Assembly (NCBI RefSeq): GCF_023161965.1
Contig: NZ_JALNTY010000004.1
Coordinates: forward strand, 62,001 to 126,000
Direction of reading: 5' to 3'
Length of the DNA stretch: 64,000 nucleotides
Source: Anaerosoma tenue
Lineage (GTDB): Bacteria > Actinomycetota > Coriobacteriia > Anaerosomatales > Anaerosomataceae
Numbering within the stretch: position 1 is the stretch's first letter; each line of letters begins with the position of its first letter. The position numbers and the translations under genes were made by a program. The notes under the pieces are model-generated. The model did not search any database, was not told where the DNA came from, and saw only the letters and a list, made by a program, of their open reading frames with translations. This document shows, piece by piece, positions 44,684 to 53,494 of the stretch.

Positions 44684-45334
44684 TCAGTCCCCGCTGAGTC
44701 CGTCGGCCACGAACCGGTTGTTCAGGAGCACGAACAGCTTGTACGACTGGTCCAGAAGATCCATGGCGTCGTGGCCCATGCTCGGCTGGAGCGTCTCCTT
44801 GGCGCCGTTGAACGGTGAGTCGTGGATGAACGCGTTACGCGCTTCGCGCAGCTGTCGCCAACGATAGGGGAAGTCGCGATAGCCGAGCTCGGCAGCCGCC
44901 TCTTCGAACTCCTCGCCCGCGAGCGCGGGGAAGAGCTTGCCGATGCGGACACCGATCGCTCGCTGGGTGTCCATCACCATCCGCCGGAGCGGCAGGTCGG
45001 CGCCGTGGGCGTCCATGATGCGGTCGAGGATGTCCTCCAGCACCGCCTCGAGGAGCGCCATCACCAGGATCACCACGATCTCATGTTCGCCGTCGCGGTT
45101 GTACTGCCGGATGCGGGCGTCGAGGCGCCTGATGCGTTCGGTGGGGTAGACACGGCGGTCGCCGTCGGTGGCGCCGCACACGGAGCAGGGGTGGTGCCCG
45201 TCCATGAACGACGGGTCGCCGCTGATGTAGCCGCAGACGGGGCACTCCCAGTACAGCGGCGCTTCGCCCGTGTCAGGAGCGAAGACCGTGCTATGCGATG
45301 GGCGGGTCTGCTTGAAGCGGCGCTTCTTGCTCAT
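44684..45334 (-). CDS. Zinc-ribbon protein with HEPN-like helical domain
   Basis: This 216-residue protein has a rubredoxin-like CPVCG...CSVCG zinc site near residues 31-55. A helical domain follows, ending with REARNAFIHDSPF, an RNxxxH arrangement seen in HEPN RNases and HEPN-like proteins. The second half is all helical. It is encoded four bases upstream of hypF on the same strand. I do not recognise the family; RNase activity is a guess from the motif. Confidence 0.55.
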   Translation of the reverse strand: MSKKRRFKQTRPSHSTVFAPDTGEAPLYWECPVCGYISGDPSFMDGHHPCSVCGATDGDRRVYPTERIRRLDARIRQYNRDGEHEIVVILVMALLEAVLEDILDRIMDAHGADLPLRRMVMDTQRAIGVRIGKLFPALAGEEFEEAAAELGYRDFPYRWRQLREARNAFIHDSPFNGAKETLQPSMGHDAMDLLDQSYKLFVLLNNRFVADGLSGD

Positions 45335-45343
45335 CCCTGTGCG

Positions 45344-45589
45344 TCAGAGCCGCTCTACGGTGACGTCGTCATCGGTCACCGCGAGGTTGGCAACGGCGCT
45401 CTCCAGCTTCTCGCGCGCCTCGCCGAGCATCACGGTGACCTGCGCCAGATCGGCGCTCGTTGCTGTGCGCCGTCCCTGGTCGGCAAGGTGGTGCAGCTGC
45501 TCGAGATGCTGCTGGGAGAGGGCGAGCGAGTCGTTGATCATGGCCACGGCCAGCTTCATCTGACCGGTGTTGATGCCGCCTTCGCACAT
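45344..45589 (-). CDS. Small helical protein of unknown function (81 aa)
   Basis: The protein starts MCEGGINTGQMKLAVAMIND and is predicted as two amphipathic helices (to about 35 and 45-68) with an acidic tail. It has no membrane segment. Its MCEGG start resembles the MCEA start of the neighbouring CooT, but the rest differs. It lies between CooT and the zinc/HEPN-like gene, so a role in nickel or hydrogenase handling is possible. Confidence 0.55.
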   Translation of the reverse strand: MCEGGINTGQMKLAVAMINDSLALSQQHLEQLHHLADQGRRTATSADLAQVTVMLGEAREKLESAVANLAVTDDDVTVERL

Positions 45590-45645
45590 GGGCGTCCCTG
45601 CCTTTCATCGTTAGCGGCCGCTCGGGCCGCATGTCTCGATCGGGT

Positions 45646-45837
45646 CTATCGGGCGCTCAGCACCACGACATGGTCGAGCAGCCGCACCTCTTTGAGCGTC
45701 GCCTCTACCGAGCGATGTCCGCCGTAGAGGTCGTACAGCTTGAGCGTTCCATCCTCGGGGACGATCGTCGTCACATCGTCGATCGCCTCAACCTCGGAGC
45801 CGTCGGGTCCCTCGATGACCACGCGGGCCTCACACAT
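45646..45837 (-). CDS. cooT: CooT-family nickel-binding protein
   Basis: This 63-residue protein begins MCEARVVI and has the family's small beta-barrel pattern (DGSEVEAIDDVTTIVPEDGTLK) and the final VRLLDHVVVL. In CooT the N-terminal Cys2 of the dimer binds Ni(II). Its presence near hypF supports nickel-enzyme maturation. It starts three bases after the DUF3842 stop. Confidence 0.85.
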   Translation of the reverse strand: MCEARVVIEGPDGSEVEAIDDVTTIVPEDGTLKLYDLYGGHRSVEATLKEVRLLDHVVVLSAR

Positions 45838-45840
45838 CTC

Positions 45841-46266
45841 CTACACCTCCTCTTTCAGTGCCGAGGTCACCACGCTGATGACCTCCTCGAGCAAGTGGGG
45901 CAGTGGGTCCTTCGTGGTCCCGACCAGGTCGATCCTGGGATTCGTCAACGGTAGCATGACCTTACGGGCGCCTGAGAGCGCGAGCGCCTCGGCCATGCCC
46001 GGTGTCACCTCGCCCATCATGGAGTCGGGGATGAGCGCCGAGAGCGGGCCTATGAGGATATCGGCTTCGCGGGCGGTGACGCGAACCGCGTTCTCGCCGG
46101 TAGCGCCCCTGTTGGCGCCCGCCTTGAGCATGGCGGTGGTGGCGGTGGAGTTGGTCCCCACCGCAAGGATCTCGATGTGTTCGCCAAAGGCGGCCCGCAG
46201 GCGCTGGACGACCTCCTGGCCGATCCGGCCGCCCATCCCGTCGACCACCATCACACGTCGGCTCAT
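45841..46266 (-). CDS. DUF3842-family protein
   Basis: This 141-residue protein has VMVVDGMGGRIGQEVVQRL at the N-terminus, a nucleotide-binding-like glycine-rich loop, and the GANRGATGENAV motif of DUF3842. The family is common in anaerobes and often sits near hydrogenase or CooT genes; its function is unknown. The ATG at 46266 fits the family start. Confidence 0.85.
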   Translation of the reverse strand: MSRRVMVVDGMGGRIGQEVVQRLRAAFGEHIEILAVGTNSTATTAMLKAGANRGATGENAVRVTAREADILIGPLSALIPDSMMGEVTPGMAEALALSGARKVMLPLTNPRIDLVGTTKDPLPHLLEEVISVVTSALKEEV

Positions 46267-46279
46267 CCGACGCTCCGAT

Positions 46280-46606
46280 CTAGCCGAGCCAGGCCGAGAG
46301 TTCGTCGGCAAGGCGCTTCTTCGGCATCGCCCCAACCAGCTTCTTGACGACTTCGCCGCCGGAGAACACCAACAGCGTGGGGATCGAGAGGACGTCGTAC
46401 TTGGTGGCGGTCACGGGGTTCTCGTCCACATTGAGTTTGGCGACCGTGATCCCCGGCTGCTCCGTGGCGATCTCCTCGAGCACCGGCTCCATCATCCGGC
46501 AGGGACCGCACCACGGCGCCCAGAAGTCGAGTACCACGGGCTTGTCGCTGTCGAGCACGTCGGTCTGGAAGCTGTCATCGGTCACATGCTTGAGGGTCTC
46601 GCTCAT
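46280..46606 (-). CDS. trxA: Thioredoxin
   Basis: This 108-residue protein has the active site FWAPWCGPCRMMEP near residue 31, the conserved VDENP and the cis-proline segment IPTLLVF. It is a full-length cytoplasmic thioredoxin. Its reductase is encoded 28 bases upstream in the same transcript. Confidence 0.96.
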   Translation of the reverse strand: MSETLKHVTDDSFQTDVLDSDKPVVLDFWAPWCGPCRMMEPVLEEIATEQPGITVAKLNVDENPVTATKYDVLSIPTLLVFSGGEVVKKLVGAMPKKRLADELSAWLG

Positions 46607-46634
46607 GTGGTCCTCCGTTCGCGTCTGCCGACGC

Positions 46635-47576
46635 TTAGCCGATCGAACACAGACGGTCGTCGATATAGCGGACCGCTTCGAACGCTGCCGCCGCGCCTCC
46701 GGCGGCGGCGGTGACTACCTGCTTCAACTCGCCCACGGTCACATCGCCGGCCGCGTACAGCCCAGGGTACGACGTGCGGCCGTCGGGGTCTATCCTCACG
46801 TACCCGCCGTCATCGAGGTCGCACAGGCTGTCCACGAGCGCGCTCTTGGGCTCCACGCCGACGAAGATGAAGACACCGTCGAGAGGCAGGAACTCGTCCG
46901 GTTCGTCGTTGGTGGCGATGAGGTCGAGGCCGACGACCTTGCCGTCTTCGCCCTTGATCCCGCCGACCACGCGGCTCCACTTCATCTCGACCTTCTCGTT
47001 CTCGAAGCACCGCTCCTGTATGCACTTGGTGGCACGAAGCTCGTTGCGCCGGTGGATGACGTAGACCTTCTCGGCGAACTTGGTGAGGAACAGCGCCTCC
47101 TCCACGGCGGCGTCACCCCCGCCGACCACGGCGACGGTCTTGCCCCTGAAGAGGGCGCCGTCGCAGGTGGCGCACCATGACACGCCTCGGCCGGTGAACT
47201 CGGCCTCTCCTGGTACGTTCAGCCGCTTGGGGACGGCTCCTGTGGCCAGGATGACGGCGTGCGCCAGGACCTGTTCGCCCTCCGAGTTCGTGATGATGAA
47301 GTCCAGGTCCTGGGGGACGATAGACTCGATGCTGGCGAAGGTGCGGAACTCAGCGCCGAAATGCTCCGCCTGTCGGTACATGAGGTCGCTGAGCTCGGCT
47401 CCCGAGACCCCTTCCGGGAACGCGGGGTAGTTCTCCACCCAGTCGGTGGTGACGATCTGTCCGCCCGGGAGGGCGGTCTCGAAGACGACGGTCTTCGCGC
47501 GTGCGCGCGACGCGTACAGTGCGGCGGTAAGACCCGCCGGGCCCCCGCCGATCACAGCGATATCGATGGTCTCCAT
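46635..47576 (-). CDS. trxB: Thioredoxin reductase
   Basis: This 313-residue flavoprotein has FAD motif GGGPAGLTAALYAS, the redox-active CATCDG pair near residue 137, an NADPH motif VVGGGDAAVEEA and the final GLYAAGDVT. It reduces thioredoxin with NADPH. The ATG overlaps the PIN-TPR stop by one base (TGATG). Confidence 0.95.
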   Translation of the reverse strand: METIDIAVIGGGPAGLTAALYASRARAKTVVFETALPGGQIVTTDWVENYPAFPEGVSGAELSDLMYRQAEHFGAEFRTFASIESIVPQDLDFIITNSEGEQVLAHAVILATGAVPKRLNVPGEAEFTGRGVSWCATCDGALFRGKTVAVVGGGDAAVEEALFLTKFAEKVYVIHRRNELRATKCIQERCFENEKVEMKWSRVVGGIKGEDGKVVGLDLIATNDEPDEFLPLDGVFIFVGVEPKSALVDSLCDLDDGGYVRIDPDGRTSYPGLYAAGDVTVGELKQVVTAAAGGAAAAFEAVRYIDDRLCSIG

Positions 47577-48709
47577 CAGATGGTGCCTCCAGACAGGTAC
47601 TTCTCGTCGATCGATACATCCACGCCGGCCGCCGCCGCCTCCGTGCGGATCTGCTGGAGGTTCGACATGGCGTCCTCGGCGATCACCGCGGCATGCGCAT
47701 CCGTGGACTGCCTGCTCACATCGATCACCGTCGCGAACTGCTGGACGGCGGCCTGGTAGTCGCCCCGGCCTTTCCAGTAGAAGATCCCCAGGTTGAAGTT
47801 GGCCTGCAGGTGCGTCGGATCGCTCTTCAGCACGGTCGAGAGGCCCTGGATCGCGGCATCGGTCTGGCCGATGTAGAAGTACAGCACCGACATGTCGGTG
47901 CGGACCTCGTTGCTGTCGGGGTCCGACTCCAGGTACTTCTGATAGTAGGAGATGCCCTTCTGGGCGTATGCGGCGTTCCCGGTCTCACTGTGCAGGCCGT
48001 AGTAGGCGTTGCCCACCTGCATGATCGCGTCGAGGTCATCCGGTCTGGACTGCAGGACCACCAGCCCGTCGAGCAGGTCCCGCTGGTTCTGAGAGAGCTG
48101 GTCGCGGAACTCGGTGGGGATCCCCGCCGCCTCGTTGCCGCCGTTCGCCAGTTGGGACGTGTACAGCGAAAGGGCGAGGACGCCGGCGAACACCGCTATC
48201 GCGATCGCGAGGATCGTGAGCGGTGTCTTGTATCGCTGGAACCACCTCGCCGCACGCTTCGGCCAGCTCGGTCTGCCCTCCTCGCGGCGCTCGACCTTCA
48301 AGCCGTAGGTCTGCGCCTTGAGCAGCATGTTGAGGTCGTTCGTGACAAGCGTGAGATCCTCGCAGCCGCTCGAACACGCCTGGTACGCGGCGGCGAGTAT
48401 GCGGTCGTCGGCGTTGCGGAGGGACAAGCCGTCGGGCAGGTCCACATCGGAGTCGAGCGGCAGCACGCGGAGGCGGCCGCCATCAGGCAGCTCCACGCCG
48501 TCCACGAGACTCCCGGTCTCCGAGAAGTCGAAGAGTATCCTGCTCACCTCGCGACCACGGAAGCGGAGGTCGGGGTCCACCCGCGAAGTCTTGAGCTTGT
48601 CGATCTCGCCCAGGACGGTCTCCGGGACGATGAGCTCGGCGTCGGGGTACGCGAAGAGTATCTCCGGGTTGGAGAGCAGCACGTTCGTGTCGAGGACTAC
48701 GGTTCGCAT
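47576..48709 (-). CDS. PIN-domain RNase with one membrane helix and external TPR repeats
   Basis: This 377-residue protein opens with VVLDTNVLLSNPE, a PIN domain of the PhoH/VapC type, with acidic residues in NADDRILAAA and VTNDLNML. A single helix follows (about 173-193, TILAIAIAVFAGVLALSLYT), then about 180 residues of TPR-like helices (AYYGLHSETGNAAYAQ, LKSDPTHLQANFNLGIFYWKG). PIN would be cytoplasmic and TPR outside, by topology. The family combination is unusual and the function is unknown. The ATG at 48709 fits the PIN start. Confidence 0.8.
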   Translation of the reverse strand: MRTVVLDTNVLLSNPEILFAYPDAELIVPETVLGEIDKLKTSRVDPDLRFRGREVSRILFDFSETGSLVDGVELPDGGRLRVLPLDSDVDLPDGLSLRNADDRILAAAYQACSSGCEDLTLVTNDLNMLLKAQTYGLKVERREEGRPSWPKRAARWFQRYKTPLTILAIAIAVFAGVLALSLYTSQLANGGNEAAGIPTEFRDQLSQNQRDLLDGLVVLQSRPDDLDAIMQVGNAYYGLHSETGNAAYAQKGISYYQKYLESDPDSNEVRTDMSVLYFYIGQTDAAIQGLSTVLKSDPTHLQANFNLGIFYWKGRGDYQAAVQQFATVIDVSRQSTDAHAAVIAEDAMSNLQQIRTEAAAAGVDVSIDEKYLSGGTI

Positions 48710-48719
48710 CGGTTCACAC

Positions 48720-50699
48720 TCACTGTCTTTCGTCTGACGAGGGCCCCTCGGACGCTCTATCGCCGATAGTACCAGCATCTGCCGGTACCATATGGCGACG
48801 TATGACCACGAGGAGCACGATGAGCACGAGCACGACCATCCCCACGGTCGCGAGTCTGTCGATGTAGGACGTCCTCACATCGAGGGTCGTCTCGGCAACG
48901 GTCACGCCACCCGAGACCGCCGAGATGCGCAGACGTGATGCAATCGCGTTGCGGAGATCCACCGGGACGGTGATGAAGTTCTGTGTCGGCTCGAGCGCGA
49001 CGGAGGTGGTGGTGCGTTCACCGCGAGCGTCGAGCGGCTCCACCACGATTGTCAGTTCCAGGTGCTTTCCGGTGGAGTTCACCACGGTGAACGGGACCTC
49101 GCCGGTACTGCCCGACAGCGTGACGTCCTTCACATCAAGGACCACCCTGGCGAACTCGCTCGACACGAACTCCTGAACGCGGGTCACCATATCGCGAGGA
49201 CGCACGACGCGCGGCCACGTCCCGTGAGGGCCGCTCCAGAGCTCGCTCTCGGCGACCAGCAACATGCGGGAGGCTGACATCACGTCGGCGTCGTCCTCGC
49301 CCGCCGCGTCCGAATAGGCGCGCACCAACGAGCGTGCCGTAGCGAGTCCGTCCCAGTACCCGTTCGGGGCGCTCGTGGCGCCCTCGGCGATCGATACCAC
49401 TGCGGCATCCTCGGGTGCGACGACCCCGTCCACCGGCTGCCAACGCAGCCAGTCGGCGCGCTCCACCCACCCGGCCGCGTCCCGGACGGCATCGACGCCG
49501 CCCTGGGCATCGGGCCCCACGTCGATCATGAGCGTGACGGGGCCGGACCCCAGCCGATCGAACAGCACGTCGTAGAACTCGTCCGATCCGGCGTCGATGG
49601 CCGCGGTGACCTCGTCGTCAGGGACGATGACCGTGAGGTGGTCGTTCGACAGTGTATAGATACCGGGCGCGGGCTCTCCACCATCGATCCGCAGCGCCCG
49701 TCCAGGCGCCACCAGCGCTTGCGTCGCGCGGGCGTCCAGCGACGTGATGCCTGCACGGGTGAGGGACGAGCCGAGATACGCCGTTCCCGATGCCGTCACG
49801 GAGCGAACCGCCGCAAGGTCCACCGAGTCGGCGAGGGCCCAGTGCGCCGCCAGATCGGATTCGGCTCCTGCCTCCGCGAGGCCGGCGAGATCGGGAAGCG
49901 CATACGGGACGTCCAGCAGTGTGAGCGCTCCGGACGCATTGGCATCGACGAGAGCGTCGAGTGCGTCTCCCGCTTCTGTCACCGTATCGGCGTCCGGGGC
50001 GACCTCGGCACCTTCCGGGGCGACCCCGTCGCCGTTGGGCGCCTGGTAGCCGCCGGCGGTGCGCGCGACCTCCTCGATGAGGACGGGTGGCAGCGCGAGC
50101 GAGATCGGCACCCCGGCGTTCACGGCAAGGTCCGCGATTGCGATCAGATCCGACCGTAGCGCCACGCCGGTGGCCGGGTCGGCATCGGCGCTGCTCTGAT
50201 GGTCCACCGACGCGGTACCCCAGACCCTGGCCACCAGCACGACCGGCTGTGGCGCGGTGTCAGGGTCGAGCACGAGCAGCCTGCCGGAGGCGGTGGTGGG
50301 GTCGGATCCGGAAGCGAGGACGCGGATCTCTATCGGGTACCGCCCTTGCGTGAGCATGGTGGCACCGGCGCTGCGCTCGAACCCGATGGCGTGCGCCCCG
50401 GCATCCATGTTCCACCGCACCTCGGTCTTCTGGTAGACCAGACGCCCTTCAGGCGAGTGGAGCCGGAACCTCACCTCCAGATATTCGGCGGGCTCCGAAA
50501 GGGACACTGTCACGGTCGCGGGTACGCTCTCCCCGGTCCGCACAACGGTCTCGGGCTGTGAGATGTCCACTCCCACGACCTGGGTCCCCGGCTCCGCCGA
50601 TGCGTTGACCGGTCCCCACACCGGGCCGAGCACGAGCGCCATCGTGACGAGCGCTACAGCGGTGAACGCGCGCATGGCTCTGTGTTGTTCCTGGGGCAT
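48720..50699 (-). CDS. Large exported protein with C-terminal membrane anchor (DUF6049-like)
   Basis: This 659-residue protein has a signal peptide (FTAVALVTMALVLGPVWG), an Ig-like N-terminal domain of about 120 residues, and a central barrel-like domain with ALPPVLIEEV. A C-terminal beta domain (FVSSEFARVVLDV) follows, and a helix near 615-635 (VGMVVLVLIVLLVVI) with a short cytoplasmic tail. The layout resembles actinobacterial DUF6049 proteins encoded near cell-envelope genes. No catalytic motif was identified. It ends ten bases before the PIN-TPR start. Confidence 0.65.
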   Translation of the reverse strand: MPQEQHRAMRAFTAVALVTMALVLGPVWGPVNASAEPGTQVVGVDISQPETVVRTGESVPATVTVSLSEPAEYLEVRFRLHSPEGRLVYQKTEVRWNMDAGAHAIGFERSAGATMLTQGRYPIEIRVLASGSDPTTASGRLLVLDPDTAPQPVVLVARVWGTASVDHQSSADADPATGVALRSDLIAIADLAVNAGVPISLALPPVLIEEVARTAGGYQAPNGDGVAPEGAEVAPDADTVTEAGDALDALVDANASGALTLLDVPYALPDLAGLAEAGAESDLAAHWALADSVDLAAVRSVTASGTAYLGSSLTRAGITSLDARATQALVAPGRALRIDGGEPAPGIYTLSNDHLTVIVPDDEVTAAIDAGSDEFYDVLFDRLGSGPVTLMIDVGPDAQGGVDAVRDAAGWVERADWLRWQPVDGVVAPEDAAVVSIAEGATSAPNGYWDGLATARSLVRAYSDAAGEDDADVMSASRMLLVAESELWSGPHGTWPRVVRPRDMVTRVQEFVSSEFARVVLDVKDVTLSGSTGEVPFTVVNSTGKHLELTIVVEPLDARGERTTTSVALEPTQNFITVPVDLRNAIASRLRISAVSGGVTVAETTLDVRTSYIDRLATVGMVVLVLIVLLVVIRRHMVPADAGTIGDRASEGPSSDERQ

Positions 50700-50823
50700 C
50701 CGGTCGTCCGATCCGCGGTCCCGGATGACCGGGAGCGGCAGGGGGTTCGTGTACGATGGAGAAGTACGTGGCGAGATTATCACACGGTAGGTACTCCTTT
50801 GCGACGCGAGAGGGCCACAACCG

Positions 50824-53151
50824 ATGTCCACGAAAGATGACAAGACGCAGGTCCCTGACGTATTGCCGCTCATACCCCTGCGAGACCTCATCATCTTCCC
50901 CAATCTCGTGGTGCCGCTGTTCGTCGGCCGGGAGCGCTCCATCAGCGCGCTCGAACAGTGCATGAGGACCGATCATCTGGTCGCGCTCGTGACGCAACGT
51001 GAAGCCGCCACGCAGGACCCCGGACCCTCGGACATCTACGACGTGGGCTGTGTGGTGACCGTCCTGCAGGAGCTTAAGCTCCCCGATGGGACCGCCAAGG
51101 CGCTCGTGGAAGGCGTGCAGCGCATACGCATCCTCGAGTACCTGGAGTCGGATCCGTACTTCAAGGTGCGTGTGGAGATCATCGAGGAACCGCAGGAAGC
51201 CGATGTGGAGACCAAGGCGCTGATGCGGAACCTCGTCACCGACTTCGAGAGCGCCTCGCAACTCGGCAAGCCGATCCCTCAGGAGGTCCTTGCCGCGGCT
51301 TCGGCGATCGAGGAGCCGGGCCGCCTGGCCGACTTCGTGACGTTCCACCTCTCGCTCAAGATCGAGGAGAAGCAGGAGATCCTTGAGGCTCTGGACCCGA
51401 AAGAGCGTCTGCAGAAGACATCGACGTTCCTGCGCAAGGAGCTCGAGATCCTCGAGCTCGGCTCCAGGATCCAGAACCGTGTCAAGGAGTCGATGTCCAA
51501 GAGTCAGCGCGAGTACTTCCTCAGAGAGCAGCTCAAGGCGATCCAGCAGGAGCTCGGGCAGTACGACGAAGCCCAGGCGGAGATCGACGAGTATCGCGAG
51601 AAGGTCGCAGCTTCCGGTATGCCGGAGGATGTGGAGGCCAAGGCGCTCAAGGAGCTCGGCAGGCTGGAGAAGATGCCTCAGGCGGCCGCCGAGACGGGCG
51701 TGATCCGCACGTATCTCGATTGGCTGACCGGGCTGCCGTGGGATACCTCCGACGAGGAGAAGCTCGACCTGGTGGAGGCGCAGGCGATCCTGGACGAGGA
51801 TCACTACGGCCTCGAGAAGGTCAAGGAGCGTGTGCTCGAGTACCTTGCCGTACACAAGCTCACGGACCACATGCGTGGGCCGATCCTCTGCTTCGTGGGA
51901 CCTCCCGGCGTGGGCAAGACGTCCATCGGCAAGTCGATCGCCAGGGCGCTCAACCGCAAGTTCATCCGCATGTCCCTCGGCGGGGTGCGCGACGAGGCCG
52001 AGATCCGCGGGCATCGTCGTACGTACGTCGGGGCGTTGCCGGGTCGTATCATCCAATCGATCAACCAGGTGGGGACCGACAACCCCGTCTTCATGATGGA
52101 CGAGGTCGACAAGGTGGGTATGGATTTTCGTGGCGACCCCACGTCGGCGCTGCTCGAGGTCCTGGACCCTGAGCAGAACAACTCCTTCCAGGACCACTAT
52201 CTCGAGGTGCCGTTCGATCTGTCGGACGTCATGTTCATCACCACGGCCAACGTCCTCGATCCTATCCCGCCGGCGCTGCGGGACCGCATGGAGGTCATCC
52301 ACTTCCCCGGCTATACCGAGGACGAGAAGCTCCACATCGCACGGAGGTATCTCGTTCCCAAGCAGCTCAAGGAGCACGGACTCACCACGAAGATGATCTC
52401 GATCACGGACGCTGCGCTTCGCGAGATCATCCGCCGTTACACGCGTGAGGCGGGCGTGCGCAACCTGGAGCGTCAGATCGCCACGATCTGCCGTCAGGTT
52501 GCACGTAAGGTCGTGGAGGGAGAGACCGGCAAGACGAGCGTCACCGGCAAGGCGATCCACTCGTATCTTGGCCCGGAGAAGTTCACCTTCGGTCTGGCCG
52601 AGAAGAAGGACGAGGTGGGGGTGGCCACCGGGCTCGTGTGGACCGAGGTGGGCGGCGACGTGATCTTCATCGAGGCGACGACGATGAAGGGCAAGGGCAA
52701 CCTCGTGCTGACCGGCCAGCTGGGCGATGTCATGCGCGAGTCCGCTCAGGCCGCGGTGAGTTGGATCCGCGCCAACGCGGCGGACCTCGAGGTCGACCCG
52801 GACTTCGTCGAGGCGCTCGACCTGCATATCCATGTCCCGGCGGCCGCCATCCCGAAGGACGGCCCGTCGGCAGGCATCACGATGGCAACCGCGCTGCTGT
52901 CCGCGCTCAGGGGCGCACGCGTCAAGCGCAAGGTGGCGATGACCGGCGAGATCACGCTGCGGGGGAGGGTGCTCCCCGTGGGCGGCCTCAAGGAGAAGCT
53001 CCTTGCGGCGCATCGCGCAGGCATCAAGACGGTGCTCATACCCAGCGAGAACACGCGGGACCTCGAGCTCGTTCCCGAGCATGTGAGGACCGAGATGGAG
53101 ATCGTCCCCGTGGCGACCATGGATGACGTGCTCGCGCTCGCTTTCGCCTAG
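50824..53151 (+). CDS. lon: ATP-dependent protease Lon
   Basis: This 775-residue protein has a Lon substrate-binding domain ([20 protein letters not shown]) and a long helical linker. The AAA+ domain has GPPGVGKT near residue 359. The protease domain holds Ser682 in PKDGPSAG and Lys725 in [14 protein letters not shown]. It degrades misfolded and regulatory proteins in the cytoplasm. A weak GATTAT (50775-50780) may be its -10. No heat-shock inverted repeat (HAIR) was seen. Confidence 0.96.
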   Translation: MSTKDDKTQVPDVLPLIPLRDLIIFPNLVVPLFVGRERSISALEQCMRTDHLVALVTQREAATQDPGPSDIYDVGCVVTVLQELKLPDGTAKALVEGVQRIRILEYLESDPYFKVRVEIIEEPQEADVETKALMRNLVTDFESASQLGKPIPQEVLAAASAIEEPGRLADFVTFHLSLKIEEKQEILEALDPKERLQKTSTFLRKELEILELGSRIQNRVKESMSKSQREYFLREQLKAIQQELGQYDEAQAEIDEYREKVAASGMPEDVEAKALKELGRLEKMPQAAAETGVIRTYLDWLTGLPWDTSDEEKLDLVEAQAILDEDHYGLEKVKERVLEYLAVHKLTDHMRGPILCFVGPPGVGKTSIGKSIARALNRKFIRMSLGGVRDEAEIRGHRRTYVGALPGRIIQSINQVGTDNPVFMMDEVDKVGMDFRGDPTSALLEVLDPEQNNSFQDHYLEVPFDLSDVMFITTANVLDPIPPALRDRMEVIHFPGYTEDEKLHIARRYLVPKQLKEHGLTTKMISITDAALREIIRRYTREAGVRNLERQIATICRQVARKVVEGETGKTSVTGKAIHSYLGPEKFTFGLAEKKDEVGVATGLVWTEVGGDVIFIEATTMKGKGNLVLTGQLGDVMRESAQAAVSWIRANAADLEVDPDFVEALDLHIHVPAAAIPKDGPSAGITMATALLSALRGARVKRKVAMTGEITLRGRVLPVGGLKEKLLAAHRAGIKTVLIPSENTRDLELVPEHVRTEMEIVPVATMDDVLALAFA

Positions 53152-53255
53152 AGCCGTTCGACCTCCGCACTGCGCCACTCGGCCGGGTCGCTGCCCTGTC
53201 GAGCGGACCACCAATGCCGTTCAGCATCATTAATGCACCGTCCGTCAACACATAG

Positions 53256-53271
53256 TGTGACGTAGATTACA
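53256..53271 (+). promoter_or_regulatory. CRP-type site upstream of the adhesin leader
   Basis: TGTGA-CGTAGA-TTACA matches the CRP consensus TGTGA-N6-TCACA with one mismatch. A larger, slightly bulged inverted repeat, GTCAACACATAGTGTGAC (53244-53261), overlaps it. The site lies about 235 bases before the adhesin start. Confidence 0.5.
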
Positions 53272-53277
53272 GTCGCT

Positions 53278-53430
53278 CCACTGCGGGTACAAAGTCTTAC
53301 TCCAAGACGGAGTGATTGAAAACCGAAAGCACGACCTGAGTGGGAGACGCGGATACGTCGGACATATCCCCGGTCACCGTGGTCCGGCGTGGAGTCAGTG
53401 GTGAGACCGACCCGATCAAGGGTCGGTCTC
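53278..53430 (+). promoter_or_regulatory. Structured leader of the adhesin gene, candidate riboswitch or attenuator
   Basis: This fills most of the 343-base gap between lon and the adhesin gene. CCACTG (53278-53283) pairs with CAGTGG (53396-53401), closing a domain of about 124 nt. It is followed at once by a strong terminator hairpin. Inside, GTCTT/AAGAC and ACTCC/GGAGT are overlapping alternatives. I could not match it to a known riboswitch class. It may equally be lon's 3' region. Confidence 0.35.
53403..53430 (+). terminator. Rho-independent terminator before the adhesin gene
   Basis: GAGACCGACCC and GGGTCGGTCTC pair perfectly over 11 bases around GATCAA, followed by GTTCATTTTC. It lies 252 bases after the lon stop and 65 bases before the adhesin start, so it either ends the lon transcript or attenuates the adhesin. 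Confidence 0.8.
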
Positions 53431-53494
53431 GTTCATTTTCTGGAGACGTGTTCTACGCGCCTTCGTGGACGGGGGAAGCAGGGAGGTGTCTACG

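Noticed and set aside
50449-53214. Minus-strand frame of about 920 codons opposite lon
   Set aside because: It is antisense to lon and then re-reads the exported-protein gene in the wrong frame; no protein-like motifs.
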